Source: Acinetobacter radioresistens DSM 6976 = NBRC 102413 = CIP 103788 (GTDB lineage Bacteria > Pseudomonadota > Gammaproteobacteria > Pseudomonadales > Moraxellaceae). Taken from it: a stretch of 64,000 nucleotides of DNA. A model generated the notes under the pieces. The model was not told where the DNA came from. It saw nothing but the letters and a program-made list of their open reading frames with translations, and did not search any database. The DNA is taken from positions 1,302,001 to 1,366,000 of the forward strand of contig NZ_AP019740.1 of NCBI RefSeq assembly GCF_006757745.1. The letters are read 5' to 3'. A program made the translations under genes and the position numbers. The first letter of the stretch is position 1; each line of letters begins with the position of its first letter. Below, in pieces: positions 1 to 8,914 of this stretch.

Positions 1-1273
1 AAGTCGTAAATTCTTGACGGCGAGCTACCGGAATGGGGGTGTTACGCCCAATCAGACGTTCTACCAGTCCACCCATGGTTTCAAGACCAAGCGATAATGG
101 TGTAACATCTAACAATAATGAACCTTCTTGAGTATTACCAATCAGTTGGTTCGCAGTAATAGCTGCACCAATTGCCACAACTTCATCTGGATTAATAGTA
201 CAAAGCGGTTCCTGATTGAATACTTCTGCAACAGCACGCTGGACTGCATAAGAGCGAGTAGATCCCCCAACCAATACAACATTCTGAATATCCGATAATT
301 CAAGTTTAGCATCACGCAAAACACGTTTACAGACGCTAATCGTTTTATCCAGTGCAACTTTAATAATGCTTTCAAAGGTTGGGCGGTCAAGCTGTAAAGT
401 ATGGTCCAATATCGTCAACATGGTCGAATCGGCATTTGTTAACGCTTCTTTTGCCCGACGTGCAGCAAACAATACCTGTGCATATTCCTGATCATTGAAT
501 GTTTCAATATTAAGTTCTTTTTTTGCCCACTTTACAATTAACCGATCCAGATCATCACCACCTAAGGCTGTATGGCCTCCAGTAGCCAGAACTTCAAATA
601 CACCTTGACTGAAACGTAAAATTGAAACGTCAAAAGTGCCGCCACCTAGGTCATAAATCACATAGTTACGATCAGTTGCAAGATTGGTTGCCTGATCTAA
701 ACCATAAGCTACAGCTGCTGCTGTAGGCTCATTTAATAGACGTAAGACATTAAGTCCGGCAAGCTGAGCTGCATCACGGGTAGCCTGACGTTGAGCTTCA
801 TCGAAATAGGCCGGTACGGTAATGACTGCACCATTTACCGGATTTTGTAAGCTTACTTCGGCACGGCTCTTTAATTGCTTTAAAATATCAGCAGAAATTT
901 CAACAGGAGTTTTATGGCCTTGTACAGTTTCAAAGGCAGGCATCTGACTGGCTTCACCCACTAATGTGTATGGGTGCTGAAATTTAATATCTGTCTGTGA
1001 GCGTCCCATGAAGCGCTTAACAGAAATAATGGTGTTTTTGGAGTCACTAGTAACAAAAGGCTTGGCCTCTTCGCCATAGTGAGTCGAATCTAAGCCGTAA
1101 TGCACAATAGATGGGAGTAATACACGACCTTGTTCGTCATTCAGTACTTTGGTTTTTCCTGATAATACGGTCGCGACAAGCGAGTGCGTGGTTCCTAAGT
1201 CAATTCCGATTGCAATACGGTGTTCATGTGGCGCACTTGATTGACCCGGTTCAGCAATTTGCAAGAGAGCCAT
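1..1273 (-). CDS. hscA: Fe-S assembly chaperone HscA (5' part; C-terminus beyond window)
   Basis: Hsp70-type chaperone dedicated to the ISC pathway; it binds the IscU LPPVK motif and, with HscB, drives cluster transfer. About 424 N-terminal residues are present, covering the whole ATPase domain and the start of the substrate-binding domain. The frame runs open off the left edge. Visible motifs are [11 protein letters not shown] near residue 23 (phosphate 1), [13 protein letters not shown] (phosphate 2) and VLVGGSTRS (adenosine). It starts 37 bp downstream of the hscB stop, so it is probably in one operon with iscRSUA-hscB. Family assignment is firm from motifs plus context. Confidence 0.95.
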   Translation of the reverse strand, partial: MALLQIAEPGQSSAPHEHRIAIGIDLGTTHSLVATVLSGKTKVLNDEQGRVLLPSIVHYGLDSTHYGEEAKPFVTSDSKNTIISVKRFMGRSQTDIKFQHPYTLVGEASQMPAFETVQGHKTPVEISADILKQLKSRAEVSLQNPVNGAVITVPAYFDEAQRQATRDAAQLAGLNVLRLLNEPTAAAVAYGLDQATNLATDRNYVIYDLGGGTFDVSILRFSQGVFEVLATGGHTALGGDDLDRLIVKWAKKELNIETFNDQEYAQVLFAARRAKEALTNADSTMLTILDHTLQLDRPTFESIIKVALDKTISVCKRVLRDAKLELSDIQNVVLVGGSTRSYAVQRAVAEVFNQEPLCTINPDEVVAIGAAITANQLIGNTQEGSLLLDVTPLSLGLETMGGLVERLIGRNTPIPVARRQEFTT

Positions 1274-1310
1274 GTATTAAATCCCTTGTAAACAAGTAAT
1301 AAAAATAAAA

Positions 1311-1826
1311 TTAATAGTCATCATCTAAATCAAAGCTGTCATCATCTAATAACTGGTCTTCAGCTTTATCAATGTCATTCAAAACTTTCTGAAAGAAACG
1401 CAATTTACGCACGGTATCACGTGCTTCAGCCCAGTCTTCTTGCTGATAATCAATCTTGAATTCACGGACCAGTCCATCTATCCATTGTCTGACTTCTTCT
1501 TTAAGTGTTTGAAGCTGCTCAGTATCGGTAACTTCATCTAGCTGTTCTCGAATTTCCAGAGCTGACTGCAAGAATTCAAAATCATTAATAGATTGGTCAA
1601 GATGATAGTCCTGCTTTTTTAAGGCCAGCAAATAGGCTGCACGGCTATCAACCTGTGATAAAATTTTGTATGCCTGATTAATTTCACTTGATTTGATCAG
1701 TGCTTGGTCTTTATCTGTGGCTTTATCTGGATGATATTGTTGCTGCAATTTTAAAAACTGATTTTTTAAAATTGCCAAATCAATATCGAGTGCTACAGGA
1801 AGATTGAACAACTCAAAGTGATTCAT
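1311..1826 (-). CDS. hscB: Fe-S assembly co-chaperone HscB (J protein)
   Basis: Stimulates the HscA ATPase and delivers IscU to it. The 171-residue length is normal for HscB. The N-terminal J domain has the essential HPD triad at residues 32-34 (YHPDK), followed by the helical IscU-binding C-terminal domain (about residues 90-160). The last residues are an Asp-rich tail, DDDSFDLDDDY. It lies between iscA and hscA on the same strand. The 79-bp gap from iscA contains a perfect hairpin. Confidence 0.95.
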   Translation of the reverse strand: MNHFELFNLPVALDIDLAILKNQFLKLQQQYHPDKATDKDQALIKSSEINQAYKILSQVDSRAAYLLALKKQDYHLDQSINDFEFLQSALEIREQLDEVTDTEQLQTLKEEVRQWIDGLVREFKIDYQQEDWAEARDTVRKLRFFQKVLNDIDKAEDQLLDDDSFDLDDDY

Positions 1827-1855
1827 GAAAGATGATTTCCAGGCTAGTAAATACA

Positions 1856-1886
1856 GTTAAAACAGTGCTAGAAGCACTGTTTTAAC
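1856..1886. repeat. 14-bp perfect hairpin between iscA and hscB
   Basis: The arms at 1856-1869 (GTTAAAACAGTGCT) and 1873-1886 (AGCACTGTTTTAAC) are perfectly complementary around a 3-nt loop. There is no separate U-run after the stem on the minus strand, so it is not a textbook intrinsic terminator. In the transcript it would separate iscRSUA from hscBA. It could be a partial terminator or an mRNA-stabilising or processing element. The structure is seen directly; the function is inferred. Confidence 0.75.
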
Positions 1887-1908
1887 TTCGATACATGAGA
1901 AAGGTAAT

Positions 1909-2229
1909 TTAGACTGTGAAAGATTCACCACAACCACATTCACCTTTCTGGTTCGGGTTGTTGAACTCAAAGCCTTCATTTAAGCCATTTTTTACATAGT
2001 CCATTTCTAAACCATTCAGGTAAACCAGACTTTTAGGATCTACGAAGACTTTTACACCGGCCTGGTCAAAAACTTGATCATGTTCATTAATATCATCAAC
2101 AAATTCAAGAACATAAGCCAAACCGGAACAACCAGAAGTTTTCACACCAATACGAATGCCTTCACCCTTACCACGGTTCTGCAGGTAATTTCGAATATGA
2201 GTTGCAGCAGTTTCAGTTAAGTGGATCAT
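1909..2229 (-). CDS. iscA: A-type Fe-S carrier IscA
   Basis: A-type scaffold/carrier protein of 106 residues that delivers iron or Fe-S clusters to apo-targets. The three family cysteines are present: Cys34 in the SGCSGLAY motif and Cys98/Cys100 in the C-terminal CGCG motif. The gene is 34 bp downstream of iscU on the same strand, in the standard iscU-iscA-hscB order, which separates it from paralogues such as ErpA. Confidence 0.95.
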   Translation of the reverse strand: MIHLTETAATHIRNYLQNRGKGEGIRIGVKTSGCSGLAYVLEFVDDINEHDQVFDQAGVKVFVDPKSLVYLNGLEMDYVKNGLNEGFEFNNPNQKGECGCGESFTV

Positions 2230-2263
2230 GAAAACTCCATTAATTTATCTAGGATACGTCTAA

Positions 2264-2650
2264 TCAGGCTTGAGATTTCTTGCTACGATAATCTTCAATA
2301 GCTGCTTTAATCGCATCTTCTGCCAATACAGAGCAGTGAACTTTAACCGGCGGTAATGCGAGTTCAGTCGCAATATCAATATTCTTGATCGCTTGCGCCT
2401 GATCAAGAGTCTTGCCTTTTAACCATTCGGTAACTAGGGAGCTTGAAGCAATAGCAGAACCACAACCATAAGTTTTAAAACGTGCTTCTTCAATTACACC
2501 GCTATCGTTCACTTGAATCTGAAGACGCATAACGTCACCACATGCTGGTGCACCCACCATGCCAGTACCTACATTTTCTGCGTTTTTATCTAACACGCCC
2601 ACATTACGGGGATTTTCGTAATGATCAATTACTTTTTCGCTATAAGCCAT
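2264..2650 (-). CDS. iscU: Fe-S cluster scaffold IscU
   Basis: Scaffold on which IscS-derived sulfur and iron are assembled. It has 128 residues, the usual length. Cluster ligands Cys37 (APACGD), Cys63 (YGCGSA) and Cys106 (VHCSVL) are all present. The HscA recognition motif LPPVK is at residues 99-103. It follows iscS by 68 bp on the same strand. The family call is essentially certain. Confidence 0.97.
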   Translation of the reverse strand: MAYSEKVIDHYENPRNVGVLDKNAENVGTGMVGAPACGDVMRLQIQVNDSGVIEEARFKTYGCGSAIASSSLVTEWLKGKTLDQAQAIKNIDIATELALPPVKVHCSVLAEDAIKAAIEDYRSKKSQA

Positions 2651-2718
2651 GATGCTTCTCCAAACCTCGGGGTCAGCCTTAATATTAATATGAGGGTAAA
2701 AACACTTATTTCAATAAA

Positions 2719-3936
2719 TCAGTGTTCAGCCCATTCAACTGAAGAAAGGTCGATACCTTCTTTATACATATCCCAAAGCGGAGAAAGTTCACGTAATTTC
2801 TCAACAGCAGCTTTGGTAATTTCCAATACGTGATCAATATCTTCTTCAGTTGTATATTTGCCGAAACTGAAGCGGATAGAGCTATGTGCAAGTTCGTCTG
2901 ACAAACCTAGTGCACGCAGTACATATGATGGTTCGAGGGTTGCAGAAGTACAGGCCGAACCACTTGAAACTGCAGCATCTTTAAGTGCCATCATTAAGGA
3001 TTCACCCTCAACGAAATTAAAGCTGACATTTAAATAGTTGGCAACGTTCTGAGTCGGGTGACCATTTAAGAAAACCTGTTCAAGATCTTGCAGGCCATTC
3101 CAGAGCTTGTCACGCAATACACGCAGACGTTGCTGTTCAGCCTGGAGGTTTTTACCTGCCAGTTCGAATGCTTCGCCCATACCAACAATTTGATGTGTTG
3201 GCAGAGTACCAGAACGCATGCCACGCTCATGACCACCACCATGCATCTGAGCCTTTAGACGTACACGTGGAGTGCGGCGTACATAAAGTGCGCCCATACC
3301 TTTAGGACCATAGATTTTATGAGCTGAGAAACTCATCAAATCAATTTTCATGGTAGAAAGATCAATTTCAACCTTACCGGCTGCCTGTGCAGCATCTACA
3401 TGGAAGAAGGTTTTATTGGCACGGGTCAATTCACCAATAGCAGCAACATCAGTAATGGTGCCGATTTCGTTGTTAACCATCATTAAAGATACAAGAATAG
3501 TATCCGGACGAAGAGCTGCCTGAACCATTTCAGGCGTAATTAAACCTGTTTGTGGCTGTGGTTCCAGATAAGTAACTTCAAAACCTTGCTCTTCCAGCTC
3601 ACGGCAGGTATCAAGTACAGCTTTATGTTCAATTTTGCTGGTAATAATGTGTTTGCCTTTGGAAGCATAGAACTGAGCTACACCTTTGAGCGCAAGGTTG
3701 TCAGATTCTGTTGCACCCGAAGTCCAGACAATTTCACGTGGATCAGCTTTAACCAGGTTGGCCACCTGCTCGCGAGCGTATTCAACTTTTTCTTCTGCCT
3801 GCCAGCCATATGCATGTGAGCGAGAAGCTGCATTACCAAAAGTACCATCAAAGGTTAAGCATTCCATCATACGTTCAGCAACCTGTGGGTCAACTGGCGT
3901 AGTTGCTGCATAATCAAGATAAATTGGACGTTTCAT
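2719..3936 (-). CDS. iscS: Cysteine desulfurase IscS
   Basis: PLP enzyme that removes sulfur from cysteine for Fe-S clusters and for tRNA thiolation, including the Tus relay encoded near 40-41.7 kb. It has 405 residues. The PLP lysine is Lys207 in FSAHKIYG, and the catalytic cysteine is Cys329 in SSGSACTS. I chose the ATG at 3936, giving [16 protein letters not shown], which is the family N-terminus. An in-frame upstream extension would run back through the end of iscR. The iscR stop lies one base upstream of this start, suggesting translational coupling. Confidence 0.97.
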   Translation of the reverse strand: MKRPIYLDYAATTPVDPQVAERMMECLTFDGTFGNAASRSHAYGWQAEEKVEYAREQVANLVKADPREIVWTSGATESDNLALKGVAQFYASKGKHIITSKIEHKAVLDTCRELEEQGFEVTYLEPQPQTGLITPEMVQAALRPDTILVSLMMVNNEIGTITDVAAIGELTRANKTFFHVDAAQAAGKVEIDLSTMKIDLMSFSAHKIYGPKGMGALYVRRTPRVRLKAQMHGGGHERGMRSGTLPTHQIVGMGEAFELAGKNLQAEQQRLRVLRDKLWNGLQDLEQVFLNGHPTQNVANYLNVSFNFVEGESLMMALKDAAVSSGSACTSATLEPSYVLRALGLSDELAHSSIRFSFGKYTTEEDIDHVLEITKAAVEKLRELSPLWDMYKEGIDLSSVEWAEH

Positions 3937-3937
3937 G

Positions 3938-4411
3938 TCAAATACCTGTAACCGATAAAAGAGCTGAATCAAAACCTGGTGCGTTTTGGCGAATAGCAAC
4001 GGTCTGTACGTTGTCACGGGCTACAAGATCAGCCAGAGTGATTTTCGCAAGATAATCGGCAATGTGATGGGAGAGTTCTTGCCATAAATCGTGAGTCAAG
4101 CACATTGCACCATTTTGACAGTTACCTTTATGGTCGCAGCGTGTTGCATCAACAGTTTCATTTACAGCTTCAATAATTTCTAACACAGTAATTTCATCTG
4201 CAGTTCGTGCAAGGTGATAACCGCCATTAGCACCGCGAACACTGGAAACTAAACCATGACGCTTCAATTTAGCAAATAACTGCTCAAGGTAAGCGACTGA
4301 AATAGTTTGGCGGGCAGCAATTTCTGCTAGCGTGATCGTTTGTTCAGTTGGCTGCAAAGCTAAATCAAGTAGAGCAGTCACTGCGTAGCGACCGCGAGTG
4401 GTTAAGCGCAT
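3938..4411 (-). CDS. iscR: Rrf2-family Fe-S regulator IscR
   Basis: [2Fe-2S]-sensing transcription factor that represses its own operon when clusters are plentiful. From the chosen ATG ([11 protein letters not shown]) it has 157 residues. An N-terminal winged helix-turn-helix is followed by the cluster ligands Cys92, Cys98, Cys104 and His107 ([17 protein letters not shown]), the same numbering as E. coli IscR. A start four codons further upstream is possible but adds a non-family MYRV. It is the first gene of the isc operon, with an IscR-like operator just upstream. Confidence 0.97.
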   Translation of the reverse strand: MRLTTRGRYAVTALLDLALQPTEQTITLAEIAARQTISVAYLEQLFAKLKRHGLVSSVRGANGGYHLARTADEITVLEIIEAVNETVDATRCDHKGNCQNGAMCLTHDLWQELSHHIADYLAKITLADLVARDNVQTVAIRQNAPGFDSALLSVTGI

Positions 4412-4444
4412 GACTCGATACACATGTTGAGACTAGATATATAG

Positions 4445-4475
4445 ATTTTAAGAATCCCGACTAAAATAGTCAAGT
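4445..4475 (-). promoter_or_regulatory. isc operon promoter with IscR type-1-like operator
   Basis: On the minus strand TTGACT (4473-4468) and TAAAAT (4450-4445) are separated by 17 bp, a near-ideal sigma-70 promoter. The segment TTGACTATTTTAGTCGGGAT overlaps the -35 and spacer. It matches the dyad GACTA-n-TAGTC typical of IscR type 1 sites that bind the [2Fe-2S] form. The sequence match is seen; autorepression is inferred from known IscR biology. Confidence 0.8.
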
Positions 4476-4522
4476 TTTTTTACGGTTAATTGTAATGTTT
4501 TAAAACCTAAGTAAAAATATTT

Positions 4523-5167
4523 TTATTTTGGCCATAAAGTATATATCAATAAAGTAATAAAAAGCAGGCTTATAACCAATAAAGATAGCTTTAAATATTT
4601 GTTTTTTTGCTCAATACGTCGAATACGGCTTTTATGCAATTTTACTTCCACCAAAAGTGAGTTAATTTGTACTCGCTGCTGGTCAATTTTTTCAAGTAGA
4701 GGGGCAATACGTTTTCTTGACGCAATGACTTCATCTTCTTGAGGGGCTTCTTTTAACCACTGACGCCAGTCAGCAAATAGTTTTGGTACACTAAAGTGTA
4801 AAATAAGATCACGAAACTCGTCACGTAATAAAGGATCTCCTGCAATACGCATGGCTTTAATACTACGACGATTACCGAAAATAATGATGCGTAATAAATC
4901 TAGCAGGGTAGAGTTAATCTCTAAATCAACTGGCTTTACAGGAGCACGGCTGTCAAAAAGCAGACCATGAGGACTAAACTGTACATAAAAATCAAAATAG
5001 GGTAGATAACTATTAATTTTAAGTACGATTTGCTTTTCAACAAATTTTTTGGCGTGTACGCGAACGACCCGATCATGCTTCAACACAAAAGAAAAAACCG
5101 TTTCCAGTACGATCATCACAATGGTGAGCAACAAATGATGATTTGTTCTTTGTTGCGACTCGCTCAT
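4523..5167 (-). CDS. Hypothetical membrane protein with two terminal hydrophobic segments
   Basis: I do not recognise this 214-residue protein. Residues about 10-25 (HLLLTIVMIVLETVFSF) and the C-terminal stretch LSLLVISLLFITLLIY are hydrophobic and probably membrane-spanning. Between them lies a basic region and a probable coiled coil (about residues 148-190, rich in Arg/Lys/Glu/Leu). It lies alone on the minus strand between isc and the phasin gene. The start ATG at 5167 is the first in frame. The length and helical layout suggest a structural membrane protein, but no function is inferred. Confidence 0.8.
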   Translation of the reverse strand: MSESQQRTNHHLLLTIVMIVLETVFSFVLKHDRVVRVHAKKFVEKQIVLKINSYLPYFDFYVQFSPHGLLFDSRAPVKPVDLEINSTLLDLLRIIIFGNRRSIKAMRIAGDPLLRDEFRDLILHFSVPKLFADWRQWLKEAPQEDEVIASRKRIAPLLEKIDQQRVQINSLLVEVKLHKSRIRRIEQKNKYLKLSLLVISLLFITLLIYTLWPK

Positions 5168-5369
5168 ATATCTTCATCCTTTAGTATTTAATAGAGCGTC
5201 CCGTCTCTAACCCGAACTGAGACTGCTGCATACTCTTAATAATTTACTGATTTAATGTGCTTTGTAGAACAGTTTAATCAAACGATCAAGCCCGGGCGTT
5301 GTTATTATAGGGCTATTTTTGTAGCTAAATGCAGTATAATGTTTATAAAATATTCAGGAGATTGTTTAA

Positions 5370-5846
5370 ATGGATAATACCAAAACGGATCTGGTTGAAG
5401 AAACAACATTAAATAGAAAAATTCCTGGAACCAAGAACAGTACAAGAAGCGGCCGAAAGTCTGCTCTGGATTTCAGAAAATATACTAAACAGATTTGGCT
5501 GGCTGGCTTGGGTGCATTTTCTCGTGCTGAAGAAGAAGGAAATAAATTATTTGACTCACTGGTCAAGGTTGGAGAAGAGCTGGAATCTAAGACATCAGAT
5601 TCTGCTGAAGCTGGTAGTAAAATAACTGAACCCTCTCGAAATCCGGTTCATGAAATCAAGGATGGCGTAGAAAAATCTATAGATCACAGTATTCAGAATT
5701 CATTAAGCAGGATCGGACTGGCTACTACTAAAGATATTCAACATCTGGAACAGTTAATATTACAATTACATCATAAGGTTGACGTTTTAGTAAAAGAAAA
5801 CCAGATATTGAAAGAACAAGAGTTGAAAAAGCAGTCTGAATCTTAA
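5370..5846 (+). CDS. Phasin / polyhydroxyalkanoate granule-associated protein
   Basis: This 158-residue protein resembles the PHA granule-associated (PhaI/PhaF-type) phasins. It has the conserved WLAGLGAFSRAEEEG stretch near residues 44-58, then an amphipathic helical core and a C-terminal leucine-zipper-like coiled coil (LEQLILQLHHKVDVLVKENQ). Phasins coat polyester granules or act as stress-related amphipathic proteins. No PHA synthase gene is in the window. An SD-like AGGAGA lies upstream of the ATG. The family call is good; the physiological role here is inferred. Confidence 0.85.
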   Translation: MDNTKTDLVEETTLNRKIPGTKNSTRSGRKSALDFRKYTKQIWLAGLGAFSRAEEEGNKLFDSLVKVGEELESKTSDSAEAGSKITEPSRNPVHEIKDGVEKSIDHSIQNSLSRIGLATTKDIQHLEQLILQLHHKVDVLVKENQILKEQELKKQSES

Positions 5847-6003
5847 CTTTCCTAATTTTTCAACATTTTTTTAGCATTAATTTTTGCGAAATCTTATTTT
5901 TCAGTATTGCGTTTTCCCCTAAAGCATTGCTATAAAGGCGTCATGGCCTTTTAAACTACAGCCTTGGTTCTTAAACAAACGATATCAAGAGGACGTTATC
6001 TTC

Positions 6004-6276
6004 ATGAATAAATCAGAATTAATTGATGCGATTGCAGAAAAAGGGGGATTGTCTAAAACTGATGCTGGTAAGGCATTGGATGCGACTATTGCTTCAATTA
6101 CAGAAGCGCTTAAACAGGGTGATACTGTAACTCTAGTGGGTTTCGGTACTTTTGGCGTGAAAGAACGCGCGGCTCGTACTGGCCGTAATCCTAAAACTGG
6201 TGAAGAATTACAAATTAAAGCAAGCAAAGTGCCTAGCTTTAAAGCAGGTAAAGGCTTAAAAGATTCTGTAGCTTAA
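6004..6276 (+). CDS. hupB: DNA-binding protein HU-beta
   Basis: Nucleoid protein of 90 residues, exactly the usual HU length. It begins [18 protein letters not shown]. The DNA-binding arm has [12 protein letters not shown] and the C-terminal [12 protein letters not shown] signature. The gene sits immediately upstream of ppiD, the same hupB-ppiD order seen in other gammaproteobacteria. A strong terminator separates the two here. AGAGGA upstream of the ATG is a usable ribosome-binding site. Confidence 0.97.
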   Translation: MNKSELIDAIAEKGGLSKTDAGKALDATIASITEALKQGDTVTLVGFGTFGVKERAARTGRNPKTGEELQIKASKVPSFKAGKGLKDSVA

Positions 6277-6292
6277 TCTTTTGTGGCTCAAG

Positions 6293-6318
6293 AACGCGCC
6301 AGAAGGCGCGTTTTTTAT
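6293..6318 (+). terminator. Intrinsic terminator after hupB
   Basis: The 8-bp stem AACGCGCC (6293-6300) / GGCGCGTT (6305-6312), with loop AGAA, is followed by a T run. It separates hupB from ppiD. Confidence 0.92.
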
Positions 6319-6404
6319 TAAAATGAAGAAAAGCCTGGCTTTATACATTCATTCACTTGTGTTTTTCAGTTAAAATCCCTTCGAAATAAAATATTGGAAT
6401 ACTT

Positions 6405-8276
6405 ATGGAATCTTTTCGTAAAGTCATAAAGGGTTGGCTTGGTATCGTCCTGCTAATTTTGTTTTTGACCCCTTTAGCATTTGTAGGTATTGAAGGATAT
6501 TTTAGCGGGGGTAATAAAGAAAATGTCGCTGCTACAGTAAACGGGCAAGAGATCTCCAAAAAAGAACTAGAGTCACTGACTAAATCTTATAAAGAACAAT
6601 ATTTAAACTTTGTAAATGGCGATGAGACCTTGCTGAATCAGCCTTTTATTCAGCAAACGGCACTGGATCATCTGATTGCACAGAATCTGATTTTACAGCA
6701 GGCTGAAAAACTGGGTATTTCTTTAAGTGATGCACAAATTGAACAGATGCTGGCCCAACAGCCAAGCTTCCAGCAAAATGGACAATTTTCTCAGACATTA
6801 TATGAAAACTACTTGCGTTCTGTCGGGCTAACCAGTCAGGGCCTGATTGCAAACTTGCGACAAGACCATGCTTTAAAAATGTTAAATAGTACATTTGTAG
6901 ATTATACGCTGGTCAGCAAAGTTGACATGAATCAGATTGCTAACTTGCAGACTGAGCAACGTACATTATTCCTGTCCAGCATTCCGCTAGATGAATATAA
7001 AAAGAATATTCAAGTTAGCCAGCATGACATTGCTAACTATTATCAGAAGCATAAAAACAGTTTTAAGCAGACCGCCCATGTAGATGTGGATTATATTGTC
7101 TTGTCACCCGAACAGGTAAATGCTAAAGCAGCACCTGTTACGGGTGCTGAATTGCAGCAGGCTTATGCAAATTTTGTCGAAGCTCAAAATAAGAATGCAC
7201 AGCGTGAAGTTAAGCATATTCTTATTGCAACTTCTGATACCCGAAACGAAACCCAAGCGCAGAAACTCGCTAACGAGGTTTATGCAAAGATTCAAGGAGG
7301 GATGAATTTCGCACAGGCAGCTGCACAATATTCAGATGATACGGACTCTAAAACGAAAGGTGGTCTGATTGAAAGTTACCAGACAGGAGTTTATTCTGAA
7401 GCTTTTGATAAAGCTGTTCTGGGTTTAAAAGCAAATCAGATATCTCAACCCGTAAAGACCCAATATGGTTATCATATTATTCAGGCACAAACACTTGCGC
7501 AGAATATTCCTTCGTTTGAAACTGAAAAGAGCCATCTCGCTGCTGAAATTCAAAAGTCTAAAGTTGCAAACCTGTTTACTGATACGGTAAACAGTTTAAA
7601 TGAAATGGTTGTTAGTAGCGATTCACTTGATGTGGTGCCTCAAGAAATCAAAGGTACACGTATAGAAACAGTTAAAAATGTTGGTTTAAATACTCGTCAT
7701 CCAGTATTAAATGACCCAAGTGTGAAAACCCGTATTTTTAATGAAGATGTTAAAAATGGCGATCGTAATGTAACTAGCAATCTGCAACTTGCTACAGGGG
7801 AAGCAGTTTGGGTTAAAGTACGTGACTATCAGCCTGAAGGAGTTCAGTCGCTAGCTCAAGCTACTCCTGCAATTAAAACTAAAATAATTGACGAAAAGGC
7901 TGCTGGTTTAGCTGCCGCGAAGCTTAAAACTATGCTGGATGAATTTAAAACTCAACCAGCTCAACAGGTTTTAGCTAAACATAAAGTAGCTTTCCAGAGC
8001 GCTGGTACATTTACCCGTTCTCAAGGCTTAAAGCGCGAAGTCGAACGTGCTGCTTTTAGTGTAGCAGCCCCAAAAGCAGGTATGTGGTCTGTAACTACAG
8101 CAGCCTTGCCTAATGAGCTGGTATTGGTTGCTGTGGCAAATGTTAATAAAACCACTTCTAATGCTTTAACACCGGAACAGCTTCAGGAGCTAAGTAAGCT
8201 CTATCAGCAGTTACGTGGGCAGCAGGAGCTGGAAGATTACACCCAATATCTAAAATCTAAAGCTAAAATTAAATAG
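6405..8276 (+). CDS. ppiD: Periplasmic folding chaperone PpiD (SurA-N/parvulin)
   Basis: Membrane-anchored peptidyl-prolyl isomerase-like chaperone acting at the periplasmic side of the Sec translocon. Its 623 residues match the family length. A single N-terminal transmembrane helix (about residues 11-33) is followed by a SurA-N-like chaperone region. The parvulin domain is at about residues 267-365 (REVKHILIATSD ... KTQYGYHIIQAQ), and a C-terminal chaperone segment follows. It lies downstream of hupB and ends in a strong terminator. Confidence 0.93.
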   Translation: MESFRKVIKGWLGIVLLILFLTPLAFVGIEGYFSGGNKENVAATVNGQEISKKELESLTKSYKEQYLNFVNGDETLLNQPFIQQTALDHLIAQNLILQQAEKLGISLSDAQIEQMLAQQPSFQQNGQFSQTLYENYLRSVGLTSQGLIANLRQDHALKMLNSTFVDYTLVSKVDMNQIANLQTEQRTLFLSSIPLDEYKKNIQVSQHDIANYYQKHKNSFKQTAHVDVDYIVLSPEQVNAKAAPVTGAELQQAYANFVEAQNKNAQREVKHILIATSDTRNETQAQKLANEVYAKIQGGMNFAQAAAQYSDDTDSKTKGGLIESYQTGVYSEAFDKAVLGLKANQISQPVKTQYGYHIIQAQTLAQNIPSFETEKSHLAAEIQKSKVANLFTDTVNSLNEMVVSSDSLDVVPQEIKGTRIETVKNVGLNTRHPVLNDPSVKTRIFNEDVKNGDRNVTSNLQLATGEAVWVKVRDYQPEGVQSLAQATPAIKTKIIDEKAAGLAAAKLKTMLDEFKTQPAQQVLAKHKVAFQSAGTFTRSQGLKREVERAAFSVAAPKAGMWSVTTAALPNELVLVAVANVNKTTSNALTPEQLQELSKLYQQLRGQQELEDYTQYLKSKAKIK

Positions 8277-8288
8277 CCTTTAAAATAA

Positions 8289-8314
8289 AAAAAGCACTTC
8301 GGTGCTTTTTTTTA
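8289..8314 (+). terminator. Intrinsic terminator after ppiD
   Basis: Stem AAAGCAC (8291-8297) / GTGCTTT (8302-8308) with a stable TTCG tetraloop and a following T tract. The A-tract on the other side may make it work for the convergent GNAT gene too. Confidence 0.92.
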
Positions 8315-8331
8315 TTGATCAGCTTTTTATA

Positions 8332-8823
8332 TTAATAAGCCAGTTTTTTCGCCATCCATATTTCACAAGCATTACTATGTCCTGTATTACCTAAAGGCTG
8401 ATCAAGACGTTCGAATCCTAGTCGTTCATAAAGTTTGACAGCTTGATATAAGGTGGCAGTTGTTTCCAGATATATTTTCTGGAAGTTTTGCTGTTGTGCA
8501 AATTCAAAACATTGTTGTAAAAGCTGTTTGGCCAAACCGTATCCTCGAGTTTCAGGAAGAAAATACATTTTCTGGATTTCCAGAATTGAAATATCTCCCT
8601 GTAGCGGTGCAATACCGCCACCTCCTACTATTTTTCCCTGTGTGCTCTCTACTATCCAATAGCGACTGTTGGGTTCTTGATAAATCTGATATAGATCATC
8701 CAAGATGGGATCGGAGACTGCAAAACCTGCATCACTGGCAAGGCCGAATTCCTGAGAGACAGTACGGATAATTTGGGCAATAGATGGATTATCTTTAGAT
8801 TGAATAAGTCTTAAATTAAACAT
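8332..8823 (-). CDS. GNAT family N-acetyltransferase
   Basis: A 163-residue GNAT-fold acetyltransferase of unknown substrate. The acetyl-CoA binding motif A is visible as MYFLPETRGYGLAKQLLQQC, with the R-x-x-G-x-A pattern in place of R-x-x-G-x-G. The C-terminal half has YERLGFERL, the motif B strand-helix typical of the family. It is monocistronic and convergent to ppiD. The superfamily is clear; the substrate cannot be told from sequence. Confidence 0.85.
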   Translation of the reverse strand: MFNLRLIQSKDNPSIAQIIRTVSQEFGLASDAGFAVSDPILDDLYQIYQEPNSRYWIVESTQGKIVGGGGIAPLQGDISILEIQKMYFLPETRGYGLAKQLLQQCFEFAQQQNFQKIYLETTATLYQAVKLYERLGFERLDQPLGNTGHSNACEIWMAKKLAY

Positions 8824-8914
8824 ATTGGAATTAGTCAGAACTTAAAAAGAAGACAGACTGTTATAACAAAAAATCAGTTAGTTGTAAGTCTGTCTCTCTA
8901 TAAGCGGATCTTTG

